Below, in pieces: positions 1 to 11,007 of a DNA stretch of 64,000 nt (positions within the stretch are counted from its first letter, which is position 1; every line of letters starts with the position of its first letter). The stretch spans positions 5,022,001-5,086,000 of the forward strand of contig CP085828.1 of NCBI GenBank assembly GCA_020809705.1. Direction: 5' to 3'. The DNA comes from Calonectria ilicicola. Lineage: Eukaryota > Ascomycota > Sordariomycetes > Hypocreales > Nectriaceae. Both the position numbers and the translations under genes were made by a program. The notes beneath the pieces were generated by a model. The model ran no database searches, was not told the DNA's origin, and worked only from the letters and a program-made list of their open reading frames with translations.

Positions 1-126
1 CTCCCCAACCAGCCAAGAACTTCCCAACTACAAACACTGCGAATACATCATTTCCCGCTACCGCTATAATGATTCACTAAATACTTCTAGTATGACAACG
101 CCGGATACAAATCAATCCTGGTCCCA

Positions 127-658
127 TCATGACCGTGGAGGCATACTGGGAAACTGGCTAGCACCTTCAATAGGGTTAATCCACTTTGCGCGTCCGCCAA
201 TGTATATCTCAAGAGCAGGCTTGTTTTGGTTTAAAAGTTCGATATCATCGAAAATACCGGCTCGAACCACGGTTGTCTCACCAGGAGTCCCGGAAGACGT
301 TAGTGAATGTCCATATAGTGGGGTGCCTAATATTGTCAGCAAGTAATCCTTCCATCATATTAAAATACACACCGCAATCTGGGCAAAAGTAGTTTTTGAT
401 ATGATTTCCACTGTCTGCTGTTTTCGGTACCTCCTTCGGGTTTCCGATGATTTTTAGGTCATCAGTTTTGACGATAAAACTGTATGAGTACAAAGTCCCA
501 GTGAGTTTGCGGCAATCAAAACAGTGGCATAGTGCCTATATAAAGACAATCAGTTTAATCAATGAACAGTCATTTTCTTAGAGAGTACTTACAGATGTGA
601 TAGGTTCCCCACTGCACTCAACCTGGATATTTCCGCAAAAGCATTTACCAACAAGCAT
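127..658 (-). CDS. GFA-domain (Mss4-like fold) zinc protein, 142 aa
   Basis: Three exons on the minus strand: 658..593, 535..373 and 326..127, with introns of 57 and 46 nt, giving 142 aa. The joined protein shows the GFA (glutathione-dependent formaldehyde-activating enzyme/CENP-V) zinc pattern: KCFCG near residue 5, CHCFDCRKLTG near 24, and FCPDCGTPLYG near 72. The last motif is completed only when the 46-nt intron is removed, which supports that join. The family binds structural zinc and in bacteria acts with glutathione adducts; most fungal members have no proven substrate. Length is typical of single-domain fungal members. It ends with a basic MPPRS tail. The substrate is unknown, so the call is at domain level only. 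The start is the ATG directly before the first CxCG motif. Confidence 0.85.
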
Positions 659-2514
659 TTTCAAGGCGTACGTGTTTAATTTCTTGATGGCAGCAAAGGG
701 TTAGTTTGGGATACTGGACTATATAATCAGCCTTCCCAGCAACTTTCACAAGCTGAATAATATTTCTCTAACAATTATGCCGAGGCTCCAGGAGCTTACA
801 AAGCCAGCCTCAACATAATTTATTTAGGTCCTCTTTAGTTCGCAGGATTGCAGCAACCCTAAGTTGGCCCAAGGGCCATTGCACTTGAATAAAATCAGTT
901 ATGTACTTAATGTACCCAGGTTCTCAATTATGCAAAACCGGTGGAGCCGGACTGTTACCGCCTTCCTGCTTTTGACAAATTGTGAGGCGAAGCATCCTCA
1001 ACCAATAATGGCTGATTATCCAGCTTACTGTGGAGCACAAAAAGTTCTCACCTCTGGCCATTTTCCTTGCTTCATTGGGTTAGTGGTTTGGATGCTATGG
1101 CAGATCCCGCTTAACATAAATGGTACATCTAACTACTTGCATAACTCCCAGTCTCACAATTGCGGGTCGTTTCAGGCAACAATCCCACTAAAACGAGCCT
1201 AGGATGACTTTTGATTATTTCCACAGCTCCACTCCCACGCCAAAAATTATGGCCAGCCTGTGAACCGAATCTCAACGTCAAGAGATGTTGGGGTTTCTCC
1301 ACTGAGCATGACCACTTTGTGCAAACTAGTTCCCGAACAACATGGTGGTGGCCTCGCAGGTTGGACCGTCTTGCCGTAGATTTTTATTGACTGCTTCTCG
1401 ATAGTAAATCCCTTGAAAGATTGTTCTTGTACAACTTCTTCGTTTTGGTTGCTCGAACTTAAATTCCTCAAAATACAGTTTTGAGATCAGAAGAGGAAAG
1501 ACGGAAATAAATCCGTCCAAAATAAATTTATGTCTAATTATTTTAATTACTTACCTAATTACAGAAATTTCATTTATTATCGGCCTGGTTGGGAATCTTA
1601 GACACAAGAAGTAAGACGTCGCACATTATTTGAAGGGTTGCATTTTCGTAAGGGCCCGAAAAAGATTGAATCGCTATTGCATAATCTGTTCGGTTTCCTA
1701 GTACAGAAATTACTGGTCTTTTCCAACTGTCCGGAGGCGATTAATCCTCTAGACTATATCTCGAAGGGCGTGCCTTGTTCTATGCGACGGAACTAGGCAC
1801 TCTAATCTTTGTTGACCATGGAGTTGTTCCACAACGCCTAGCAACTTGTTTAATCTAATTGAACGACGGGATACTACAATAGATCTAACATCTTGGGACT
1901 GATTAAATTCCAAGTTTATTGAAGTGGTTCTCATCCTGGATGAAGATAGCATTGATATATCTGATTGTGAGCACACCATTTCTTTCCTGTTTGTTCTGGC
2001 GGCACATTTTGTATTTGTATAGCCATGTCAACACATTTCTCAAGACACTTCCGGCCTATGCGTTGTTCATCAGCTTTATAAACACGGTCCCAGATTACCA
2101 CTGCAGTATAATACTTGAGGGTTTTTTGAGAGATGGTTCAATAGAGTTTATCCCTCTAACCAGCTGTATTTCAATCAATGCTATTATCACCGATTTGGGA
2201 ATAGCAAAAAATAATAGTGGAAGGATTTCTTCTAGTTATTGTTTTTTTAAAACAGATATCTAATTAATGGCATCACCACTCGGTCATTTTCTTACAGTAC
2301 CTAGCACCTGACGAATCATTGCTACCCAAGCCGGCAGACATAATCCCAAATTATTGGTCGCATCTTCGATGGCGTCAATCAGACACCCCACACTTTGTGT
2401 TGCACGTGACATGAAATCAAGAATCTACCCCATCTTCTTTGAGCCACGCGATGAAGCTATTCTCATCCACCCCAGCATCAATTCCTTGCATCGCTTTGCG
2501 GCGAAGAAGCACTG
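659..2514. other. intergenic, no supported gene
   Basis: About 1.85 kb with short open frames on both strands, none with a recognisable domain or a convincing exon chain. The stretch is AT-rich around 1500-1600 and 2200-2290. Decayed coding sequence is possible (see rejected items), but nothing can be named. Confidence 0.5.
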
Positions 2515-3772
2515 ATGACATCTCCACCGCGGAAGACAGCGATGACTTCCAATCTCGGGCTGGGAAATAAACCAGCCATCGCAAAACATCCGTCCATTTT
2601 TTCCTATCTATTTTCCCTTTTCGGCTTTGACGCCGCTACTTTTCTCATCGGGATCGGTACATACACCTCCACGCTACTACGTAGGGCAGTTTCCAAGTCG
2701 CATTTGACCTGGGACGATGACTATGCACGCTCATTTGCACGAATGTAAGTAAATCTGATACCCTCAGTGTCAAAGCATCCATCTAATACAAGCCTCGACC
2801 AGTTTTCTCCGCTGTGCCCCGATCTCGGCAACACGCCGCTTCTTCACTGTACGAGGTCTCGAGGATGTCTTGAACTCGCCGCGTTTCAAGGAAGATAAGG
2901 GTGGGATTGTCGCCACTGTAGAGCAAGGAACTGTCTTTGGTTATTGGATCCGTGGAAAGCCGCCCATCCAGGATCCCGTATCGCCAAATGAAAACTATGT
3001 CGTCTTTTGGATTCATGGTGGTGGTTATGTTTGCGGACATCCACTCGAATATTTGGTTCCAATGCTCAGAGCTACCGAAATTGCCGCCAAGTCTGGAGTC
3101 AAGATCAACGTCTTTGCAATGCAGTATTCCCTTTCCCCAGAGGTGCAGTTTCCACGACAACAGCAGCAGGCCATCGCTGCATATCGCTACCTGACCGAGC
3201 ATGAAAAGATCGATCCCAAAAAAATCATCATTGCTGGAGAGTCAGCTGGTTGCCATCTTGCTTTATCGTGCCTCGTAGACTTGGATCTCCCCAGGCCTGG
3301 AGGCGCATTCTTTATTTGCCCATGGACAAATCTCCAAAGCTCAGGTTCTACCTTCGAATCCAATGCCTCGAAAGATATACTCGAAAAGCACTCTCTGGAG
3401 TGGTGGGGAAACATAGCACTTGGGCAAGAAGGCCATAAAAAACACTTTGACTTGATCAACTTTTCTACACCTCGCCGAGCAGAGGGCTCTTGGGCGGATG
3501 TTCTCCCATCTTACACCATAGTTAATGCCGGAGGAGATGAGATTTTATTGGATGAAACCAAGCAGTTTGTCGATTCTGCACAGAAACAAGGAGCCAAGAT
3601 CGAGTTTGAGGTGACAGAGGGGATGTGTCATACCTGGCAAGTCATTGTGGACGAAGAGATGCATGCGCCTTACTACAACACTCCGAAAGGCGTAGAATTC
3701 ACTGGAAAAATGCTGGGTAGTGAAAACATTGCGTCTGGGCTCTTGAAGATTGTGGACAATATTTCACATTAG
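2515..3772 (+). CDS. alpha/beta hydrolase fold-3 (HSL-type) esterase, 399 aa
   Basis: Two exons, 2515..2744 and 2803..3772, around a 58-nt GT-AG intron that restores the frame and gives 399 aa. The oxyanion-hole motif HGGG is near residue 147, the nucleophile elbow GESAG near 224, an Asp in GGDEIL near 320, and the catalytic His in MCHTW near 352. This is the complete triad of the hormone-sensitive-lipase branch of esterases and lipases. A hydrophobic stretch at about residues 28-50 suggests membrane association, as in several fungal relatives. These enzymes hydrolyse carboxylic or lactone esters, often in steroid or metabolite pathways; the substrate here is unknown. It stands upstream of a convergent permease gene and near an FMN monooxygenase, which fits catabolism of a small molecule. 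Confidence 0.88.
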
Positions 3773-4221
3773 CCAAAATATACATGCACAGTAGTTGGTG
3801 GGGATAGCTATGGCAAGATTGAGATCACATCCTGAGCTGGAGCATTCCCGGAAAAATAAGACGGAAGAAAGAATGTAGCAAGTAAATATATTAGCTATAT
3901 CGCCATGATAATTTATTGGTCTCTTCGCCATCAAGTGATAAGCATTTATTTTGCTAATAGTGATACTGTAGGCAATCTGCCGTCAAGCAGGTTAATGGGA
4001 TGTCATTGTACCTCCAACCAATATCACACTATGGCATACGCCAAATATTCGAGAACGAAACTATGCTATCTTCATCCTTAAATTATCCATCAACTTTAGA
4101 CACGATATACTTCATCAATCTCTCGCTTGATTTAACAATGCTTTTCAGTTTACCAATATACCGTTGTCATCCTCGTACATAAATGTGTTGGTGATCGCAA
4201 GGTACGGATTCGGGTTGGAGA
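3773..4221. other. convergent intergenic region
   Basis: The 3' flanks of two convergent genes. AT-rich sequence with no open frame worth reporting and no repeat seen. Confidence 0.5.
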
Positions 4222-6028
4222 TTATTGGTCATTTCGCTGAAACCCATCATAAAAGTTTCTTTCGTTAAACACCCGAATATCGTCTTCATAGTTGACGCTG
4301 CCTTTGGCTCTCGACTTGAGAATCTTCCTTCTGACTCGCATGACATCGTATTCTGTGTTTCTTGTCAACCACCACGTCCACAAATTAGCAAGAAATGCTG
4401 CGATCACTGTGGAAGCAGCAATGGCAAAACTATTCTTGTAACCATTGTATGCCCACTTCGACTGGAAAAGTTGCGGGCCTATGACACCGCCGAGCTGGCC
4501 GATACCAGACTGAAGCCCCAGGGTAAAAGCCGTACCCGTAGACCCTGATAGCGTTGCTGAACGCCATGCCCAAAACGGAATGAAAAATGACTGATAGAAG
4601 AGAGTTCCAAGAATACAGCTTATGTATATGCCAACCCTATTTCTGATGGTGAAGAAGAGAACAAAACACACCACCATCCCAGACACAAGGATTCTGACAC
4701 AATTCAGTATACAAGTTAGATTGAGAAAGGGAAAACTCACATTATATAGGCGGGTCTGACAATATAAGCTCTTGAAATAAACCAAGCCGAAAATATCATT
4801 CCAAGAATTGCTGTTGCTGCAGGTGGTATATTAAGCAGTTGGTTCTTTGGAAGGTTGACAAATCCCAGGTTGGTAATAATTGTAGGCAAGTACCAGGTCA
4901 AGGCGTATCCACCAATGTTCAACAGGGTTTGCGATGCCATAAAAGCCCAAAGCAAAGGTGACTTTAAAGTCGAAATGATTTCTTTGCGTGAGAAATTTGG
5001 GTCATTTGTCAAAGGGGCGTTTTCTGGTAGTCGTGCTTCAATAAACTCCTGTTCTCTTGGCGACAAGAAACGACTGCTTCGAGGCGACTTTGGATAATTA
5101 GGCAAACACCAAAATACCACACCAGAGAAAAGAATTGTAGCAATGCCTTCTATGATGTAGACCCATCTCCAAGCACTCAATCCACGTATGCCGTCCATGT
5201 AGCTTATGCCATAACATAGCAGTGATCCGAGAACACCAGCCAGATTAGAAATAGCGAAGAACCAGCTGACTGGTTTTCCCATCTCATCTGTGCGATACCA
5301 ACTGGATAATTGAGCCAGAACACCTGGAAACATACCAGCTTCAAACAAACTGTTCTATGTTAGTTCCGTTCGTAAACCTCTTCCAATTATATTCGTACCC
5401 AAGCAAGAAGCGCATCGCATATATCTGATGGCGAGTTTGTGCTGCTGCATGACATGCGGTGATGATTCCCCAAGTGCAAAATATTCTGGATTGCCATACG
5501 TGAGGGCTCATTCGTTTGAGAAGGAGATTGCTAGGTGCTTCAAATATGATGTAGGAAATCTGGTAGTGAGTTAGTCGCGTCTAATTGCTGTTTCCCAAAT
5601 ACCAGAAAGCAATCCCTACCCCACACGTAGAGGCTACCCAGTTGTACTGGTTCGCTGTCATATTGAGCTCTGCCATGATGTTGCTTGGTTGTCCAACTTG
5701 GAGAACCTTGACATTAGCTGCGTTGTTTGTATCAATCTGTAGGCCCTTTCATCAGCTGTAGATTCTGACTTGACGTTTGAGATCTGCTGACCGTTTTTAT
5801 CATGTACATGAGGCCAATGAGAACGAAGAATTTCTTATTCACTTTTGCCAATATTTCCTTTTCCTCCTGAGGAGTAAAGGTGGATAGAAAAGCAGCCTTG
5901 GCTTCAGGGTCGTCTCTTAAATTATCGACATTAGCCCTGGACACTGTAGCTAGTGCCTGTTTTCGTGTCTCAGCTGCTCTATCATGATCTACAAAATACT
6001 CATTGGGTTGAAATGGATTCGCCATCAT
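4222..6028 (-). CDS. MFS permease, anion:cation symporter (Dal5/allantoate-type), 531 aa
   Basis: Five exons: 6028..5792, 5736..5620, 5559..5399, 5349..4741 and 4693..4222. Introns are 47-60 nt and the phases agree throughout, giving 531 aa. The N-terminal soluble part is followed by a first membrane segment reading MYMIKTIDTNNAANVKV, the counterpart of the family's D-x-TN-x-GNA motif, then ISYIIFEAPSNLLLKR, FEAGMFPGV and the remaining helices up to WTWWLTRN. This order is that of fungal ACS permeases, which import ureides, vitamins or organic anions with protons. The join at 5619/5560 was chosen because the more obvious donor at about 5600 gives a stop. The second of two tandem ATGs (6025) is equally likely as start. 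The specific substrate cannot be read from sequence. Confidence 0.9.
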
Positions 6029-6581
6029 TAACAAAGGCTGACTCGAAATAGTGGATAAAGTAAAATAATAAACATGATGAGGCATGAAACAGTGGGAAAG
6101 GGACATCAAATTTATCGGTCCAGCAACCAAGGACCTGGTCATGACGTGCTCTTTCATGAGATAACAATCCCACTTGATGGAAAGGACAATCGTTGGGATG
6201 ATGCTCCAATTACAGGGTTCGATATACAGAGTGGTCCTGATTGGGCTGAGGATCATGACGAAATCCTGACCCACTTTGGAATCATTACAAGACTTGGGAC
6301 ACCACTGGTGGGTATTCACGAATGAGAGAGTATTTGATGAAGAATTAGTTGATTTAAGTATCACCGGACATAAGCCGGCCTGAAATCTCTGGGGTTTGAC
6401 TGAAGATTCCCGCCCAGGGGTGAATTGTTTCATGATGACGACTCTGCTACTGATATCCAGAGTTATTGGGCGGAAACGTCGACGAGAAGTTGGTAAAGAT
6501 TGCCATCGCTTGCACAGTTGTGGCGTAGGCTCTCCATGGAAAAAGAAAGCCTGAATAATTTGACCCCATTAGATTTGCTAT

Positions 6582-6625
6582 GAGTTCTACCGGGCGCACA
6601 CACTTGTTCTGCGAAGTGTGCACAT
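6582..6625. repeat. solo, diverged hAT-MITE terminal repeat
   Basis: A 44-nt stretch that lines up without gaps with the left terminal repeat of the adjacent MITE (6646..6689), in the same orientation. I count 29 of 44 identical positions. It begins with GAGT and ends with GTGCACAT, like the intact terminus. It could be the remnant of an older copy or a partial duplication. No matching inverted partner was seen to its left. Confidence 0.45.
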
Positions 6626-6645
6626 AGAACTTTGGGTTTAAAATA

Positions 6646-6890
6646 GAGTAATGCTAGGGGCACACATACATTTTGCTAGGTGCACACATAAAGCACCTGC
6701 ATTTAATATTAAAATAAAAAAAATAAGAATAAAATAAATAATTTTATATATATTTCTAAACTTATTTATTATAAAAATAAATTAGGGCTTTAGTATTTTC
6801 TTTAGATTATCTTAAGATTTCAAAAAAGCCCTAGCTAAGTAGTTTAATGTGTGCACGTAGTAAAATGTATGTGTGCGCGCAGCAAGACTC
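6646..6890. mobile_element. non-autonomous hAT-like MITE, 245 bp, 8-bp TSD
   Basis: Terminal inverted repeats of 44 nt occupy 6646..6689 and 6847..6890, with 37 of 44 positions matching. They start GAGT and share the block GCACACATACATTTT. The element is flanked by a perfect 8-bp direct repeat TTAAAATA at 6638..6645 and 6891..6898, the target-site duplication length of the hAT superfamily. The interior is AT-rich, has a second shorter inverted repeat (AGGGCTTT and AAAGCCCT), and has no coding capacity, so mobility would need a transposase from elsewhere. It sits between the permease and the FMN monooxygenase gene. Confidence 0.85.
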
Positions 6891-6898
6891 TTAAAATA

Positions 6899-7455
6899 TT
6901 TAGATCTAGAAATTAAATATTTTGTTTATACATTCTATGTATTTAGAAAAATGTGCATGATAGAAGAACATTCGACGCCATTGTAGCTCTGAGGCTTTCT
7001 TGGGATTTGTCTAGATAGACTTTAGGCAAAGATCTTTCTGCGTGTACTTAGCTGGATGATTTGTACACTCAAGGAGACTGTTTTCTGCCGAAGGCTGAAA
7101 GAAGTCCAAGTGAAATTCTTTAGAGCTATCATTGTTTGGATTATGGTATCACACAATATCATAGCGAATATAAATTGGCCCTCGACTCGAGAGATTGATG
7201 AAAGATTGTGGCAGGAAACACTCCAGTAAGATTGTTACAGCTGATCTCTGTGGGTTTGGTAACGGCCATTTTGACATCGGGTATCCCGCTATCGGAATTG
7301 CGCAATATGGAGTCAGATCTCGACATCGATCCATCGGTGCCTCCATAAGACAAAGCTGTGGAATAAAGAGACCAATAAACCAACAACTTAGATAACTTTC
7401 GTTTTGCATAGACCAAGATCGTATCGATATCTATGTTTACTCGAACATCCCCAAA
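6899..7455. other. upstream region of the FMN monooxygenase
   Basis: About 550 bp of AT-rich sequence between the MITE and the next gene. It probably holds the promoter, but no clear TATA box or operator could be assigned. Confidence 0.4.
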
Positions 7456-9189
7456 ATGTCATCCTCATTATCAACAGCACCCAAGAAGCGCATTTACCTA
7501 AATGCCTTTGACATGAACGGCATTGGCCATATTAGGTAATGATTCAAGCCCCGCAATCAGTTTGACACCTGCTGATCTTGATAAAGTGTAGGCCAATGGC
7601 GAAACCCCGATGACAAGAGTTTGACAAAAACGAGTCTAGAATATTGGGTCAATCTTGCAAAGCGCCTTGAAGAAGGCGGCTTCACGGCTTTATTTTTAGC
7701 TGACAACTTTGGCTCTCATGATGTTTACAAAAACAGCCATGCTCCTGGAATCCGCGCTGGATCCCAGTGGCCCTTGTTTGATCCATTTGTGGTTGGTACA
7801 AATTATCAACAACGTATGAATCAATCTAATTTCAAATTTAGATCATATCAGCCATGGCCGCAGTCACAAAGAACATAGGTTTTGGCATTACAGCCTGCAC
7901 CACATTTGAGCCTCCATTTCTATTAGCCAAGCGATTCAGTACGCTTGATCACTTGACGAACGGACGAGTCGCCTGGGTAAGAAACAAGACATCCGAATCC
8001 ATGACCCAACCTAATTAATTTATTTTCTAGAATATCGTTACTTCTTGGGCAGATAGCGCTGCCCGAGCTGTTGGCCTCGATCGTTTGCCAGAGCATGATG
8101 AACGTTATGTCATGGCCCAAGAATATGTTGAGCTTACCTACAAGTAAGTAGGCTGAACCCCACTGCGACTCATTTTCTTTTTCTATACTAATAATGAAAG
8201 ACTCTGGGAAGGTTCCTGGGCTGATGATGCAGTTGTGGCAAATGCTGAAACCGAGACATTGACGGTTCCTGAGAAAGTTCAAAAGGTCCAGCACCAAGGC
8301 AAATATTTCAGGTGCGACAGCGCGCATCAGTGCAGCCCCAGTCCTCAAAGGACTCCGGTTATCTTTCAGGCAGGAATGTCACCGTAAGTGCACATCCTTT
8401 TCTAAGCATACAGTGTTCGCAGCAGGGACAGTCTAACCTGCCGAATTTAGTGCGGGTTCTCGATTTGGGGCAAGACACGCAGAGTGCATCTTCGTCAGCG
8501 GTCCCAACACAGCATTTCTTAAGAAAAGAATTCAACAAACGAGAGAGCTTATTTCCGAGGAAGGAAGGGATCCTACTAGCGTCAAGTTTTTCCTCTCCTT
8601 CACGCCCATATTAGCCGCGACACAGGAAGAGGCTGAGGCCAAATATGAGAGGTTATTGAGCTATTCCATTCCAGAGGGCTCATTGGCAAAGTTTTGTGCT
8701 ATTCAAAACATCGATCTTAGCGATTTTGACTTGGACGAAGAATTTCCCACCAGTGCCGAGGACCCAAAATTGGCCAAGTACAGCGGAAAGCAAAGGGAAA
8801 TTCTCATCCATCGACCACGAGGATATGAGAAGAATTGGACGCCCAGGCTTTTGGGTAAATGGTCCTCTATTGGCGGATCTGCTGCAATAGCTGTCGGTAC
8901 TGGAGCAGTGGTTGCTGATGAGCTGGAGCGATGGATTTACGAGGCGGATGTTGATGGCTTCAATCTTGGCCATGTAGCGGTGCCCCAATCATTTGATGAC
9001 ATGATTGAGTTTTTAATTCCGGAACTTCGTAAGCGCGGCTGGATCAGCGACGAAAAGTACCACGTTCCAGGTGGTACGCTTCGGGAAAATTTACGTGGGA
9101 AACGGGGAGAAAGTAGATTGGATGCAACTCACCCAGGTTCCCAGTTCAGATTCGAGAATTTGAAAGAGTTGGCGAAAGAGGCTTCTTGA
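7456..9189 (+). CDS. luciferase-like FMN-dependent monooxygenase (NtaA/DmoA family), 484 aa
   Basis: Six exons: 7456..7535, 7587..7791, 7842..7976, 8031..8143, 8201..8383 and 8451..9189, giving 484 aa. Family landmarks run in order: LNAFDMNGIGH at the start, GQWRNPDD, LEEGGFTALFLAD, AMAAVTKNIGFG, STLDHLTNGRVAWNIVTS, a KLWEGSW segment, TPVIFQAGMSPAGSRFGARHAECIFVSG in three pieces, and a long alpha-helical C-terminus. This is the NtaA/SnaA/DmoA group, two-component flavin monooxygenases that take reduced FMN from a partner reductase and oxidise compounds such as chelators or sulfides. The first intron's acceptor (7586) was picked because it alone gives the family sequence SVGQW. No flavin reductase is in the window. 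The nearby permease, hydrolase and SDR suggest a shared degradation route; that is inference. Confidence 0.92.
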
Positions 9190-9980
9190 ATGTTGGAAGT
9201 TGAATGGCCTCTGGTAGTATCGTTAGGGGCTCGATAGCTATTAGACAATCAAGACGGTCAATCATAAGATAAAATTGTAAGTTTTGAGTTGGTTCCAAGA
9301 GTTCAAGGCCTCAACAGTCGCTCCATTCATATGTATGTCCAGATGTCCCAACATTTTATTAGTTACGGTCCCTCATAGGGGATTTTGGAGAAAGACCATC
9401 GGTTTAGTGTCAATCCTATTCACGTGCACCATTATATCCTACCCTATTTTTTATTGCTAGTTCCTCTTTGCAGTGTTTACCATAGATTCTGCTAAATTAT
9501 CTTTATCCGAAGACGCGTACTTGAGAATTCTACGGCTTATGACACACAAAGCGACGGTTGGAGTCAATGAATTCGGCGAACCCCTTGTCTCACTTAACCC
9601 ACCGGCCAGCTAGCCATTGAGTCAGACGGTTTGGGTAGCGCGCGGCTGGGTGGACAGTTCAGTGGGCGGAATTCCGCCAAGGTGGAGTACGCTCTGGCTC
9701 ATCCGTGGCAGGTTCTCCGGTTTAGGGCTAGTCCCGTAATATCGGTAAACTTGATTCGGTTAGACTTCAACCTGATTCCTCAAATGTGTGATGGTGTTTG
9801 CGTCTGGCTCCTGACTGTCGGAACTCCGCCCATTGACTGACGCAGGCAAGCGCATCCTTTATTCCTTCATGACAACACCGAAAAATATATAGTCTCGGGG
9901 TTGCCCATTAGATAGTTGAATATAATGCACTGTGCGCGACAATATACCAATATTAATACAACTTGAAAATACAATCCATC
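9190..9980. other. intergenic, promoter of SDR gene
   Basis: About 790 bp. A TATA-like ATATATA lies at 9885..9891, about 90 bp before the SDR start codon. The short open frame at 9631..9840 has no recognisable content and is not reported as a gene. Confidence 0.45.
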
Positions 9981-10979
9981 ATGGTTTCTCTCGACGTCAT
10001 CAACAATTCAAACTCTCAACTCAAAGATGTCGGTATCCCAAAAGTCGCCGTTTTCGTTGGCGGTACATCCGGCATAGGCCATCTCACCCTCACGGAACTG
10101 GTTGAGTCAGGCGCAAACACAAAAATTTATCTCATCGGGCGTGCGTCAACCGCAGAACGCATGAAAACTCGCATCAACGATCTCAAAAGCCTGAACCCAA
10201 ATGCAGAGGTTATTTGGTTGGGAGGCGAGATATCGCTTCTTGCTGATGTCCGGCGCATTTGCGCGGCGATACAGTCTAAAGAGCCAACACTTGACCTCCT
10301 CTTCATGTCATCCGGGTTCCTTCCATTCAGCGGGCGCAAGGAAACAACAGAAGGGCTTGACACGAGCCAAGCTGTTCAGTATTTCTCAAGAATTGCATTC
10401 ATCACCAATCTTCTGCCTTTACTGAGATCATCCAAAACGGGGAGGGTAGTTAGTGTGATGGGTGGCGGTCTCGAAAGAGCAGGGATTGATAGCGAAGACC
10501 TGGAGCTGAGGAAACCAGGTGCATTTGGCGCAGTCCGGTCGCAAACTCATCTCATCGCAATGAACACGTTGATGATGGAGAAATTGGCTGAACAAGAGGA
10601 AGGCGTTACATTCGTTCACACGTTTCCAGGGCAAGTCAACACCGGGAATCTTGGAGCGGATTTATCGTCCTATTCACCATTAAAGTGGGCGCTAAAGATG
10701 GTCGCACAGCCATTAATTGGGCTCATTGGGATTCGCCCTAAAGAATCTGGACAGCGGCATCTTTTTGCCAGCACTAGCGCCATGTACGGCGGACAGGGGG
10801 TTCCTACTGAGCTGCTGGAGGCAAAGAACACCAAGGGAACAACTGGGCCAGGCCTATTTCTGGTGAACCAATATTGCGATATTGGTTCGAATTCGGAAGC
10901 TTTGGAAGAATTGAGGAAGGAAACACAGGGCAAAGTATGGACCCTTACTCAAAACATTTTGGAAGCGAAGGCTACTTGA
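9981..10979 (+). CDS. atypical short-chain dehydrogenase/reductase, 332 aa
   Basis: Single exon from the ATG at 9981; upstream in-frame sequence has no ATG. The Rossmann nucleotide motif GGTSGIG is at about residues 27-33, followed by a basic residue in LIGRAS, an acidic-loop region, and LDLLFMSSG (the NNAG-equivalent). A Ser-containing strand VVSVMGGG is present, but the canonical YxxxK is not: the matching helix reads FGAVRSQTHLIAMNTLMMEKLA in two parts with no Tyr/Lys pair. A fungal subfamily of SDR-like proteins with TFPGQVNT-type C-terminal halves shows the same loss. It may use another acid or be a non-classical reductase. It lies 790 bp after the FMN monooxygenase on the same strand and directly before a MITE. 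Confidence 0.82.
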   Translation: MVSLDVINNSNSQLKDVGIPKVAVFVGGTSGIGHLTLTELVESGANTKIYLIGRASTAERMKTRINDLKSLNPNAEVIWLGGEISLLADVRRICAAIQSKEPTLDLLFMSSGFLPFSGRKETTEGLDTSQAVQYFSRIAFITNLLPLLRSSKTGRVVSVMGGGLERAGIDSEDLELRKPGAFGAVRSQTHLIAMNTLMMEKLAEQEEGVTFVHTFPGQVNTGNLGADLSSYSPLKWALKMVAQPLIGLIGIRPKESGQRHLFASTSAMYGGQGVPTELLEAKNTKGTTGPGLFLVNQYCDIGSNSEALEELRKETQGKVWTLTQNILEAKAT

Positions 10980-11007
10980 TAGGTGGATTTAATAGTCAAC
11001 ACCGGAA

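Noticed and set aside
1247..1520. Minus-strand frame with GFA-like phrases (FKGFTIEKQSIKIYGKTVQ, GTSLHKVVMLSGE)
   Set aside because: It recalls the second half of a GFA domain and lies near a real GFA gene, but the CxxC motifs are missing and no upstream exon with the first zinc motif was found. Too weak to call even as a pseudogene.
1749..2263. Overlapping open frames on both strands, considered as a decayed helicase or transposon piece
   Set aside because: No motif could be aligned with confidence and stops interrupt every extension.
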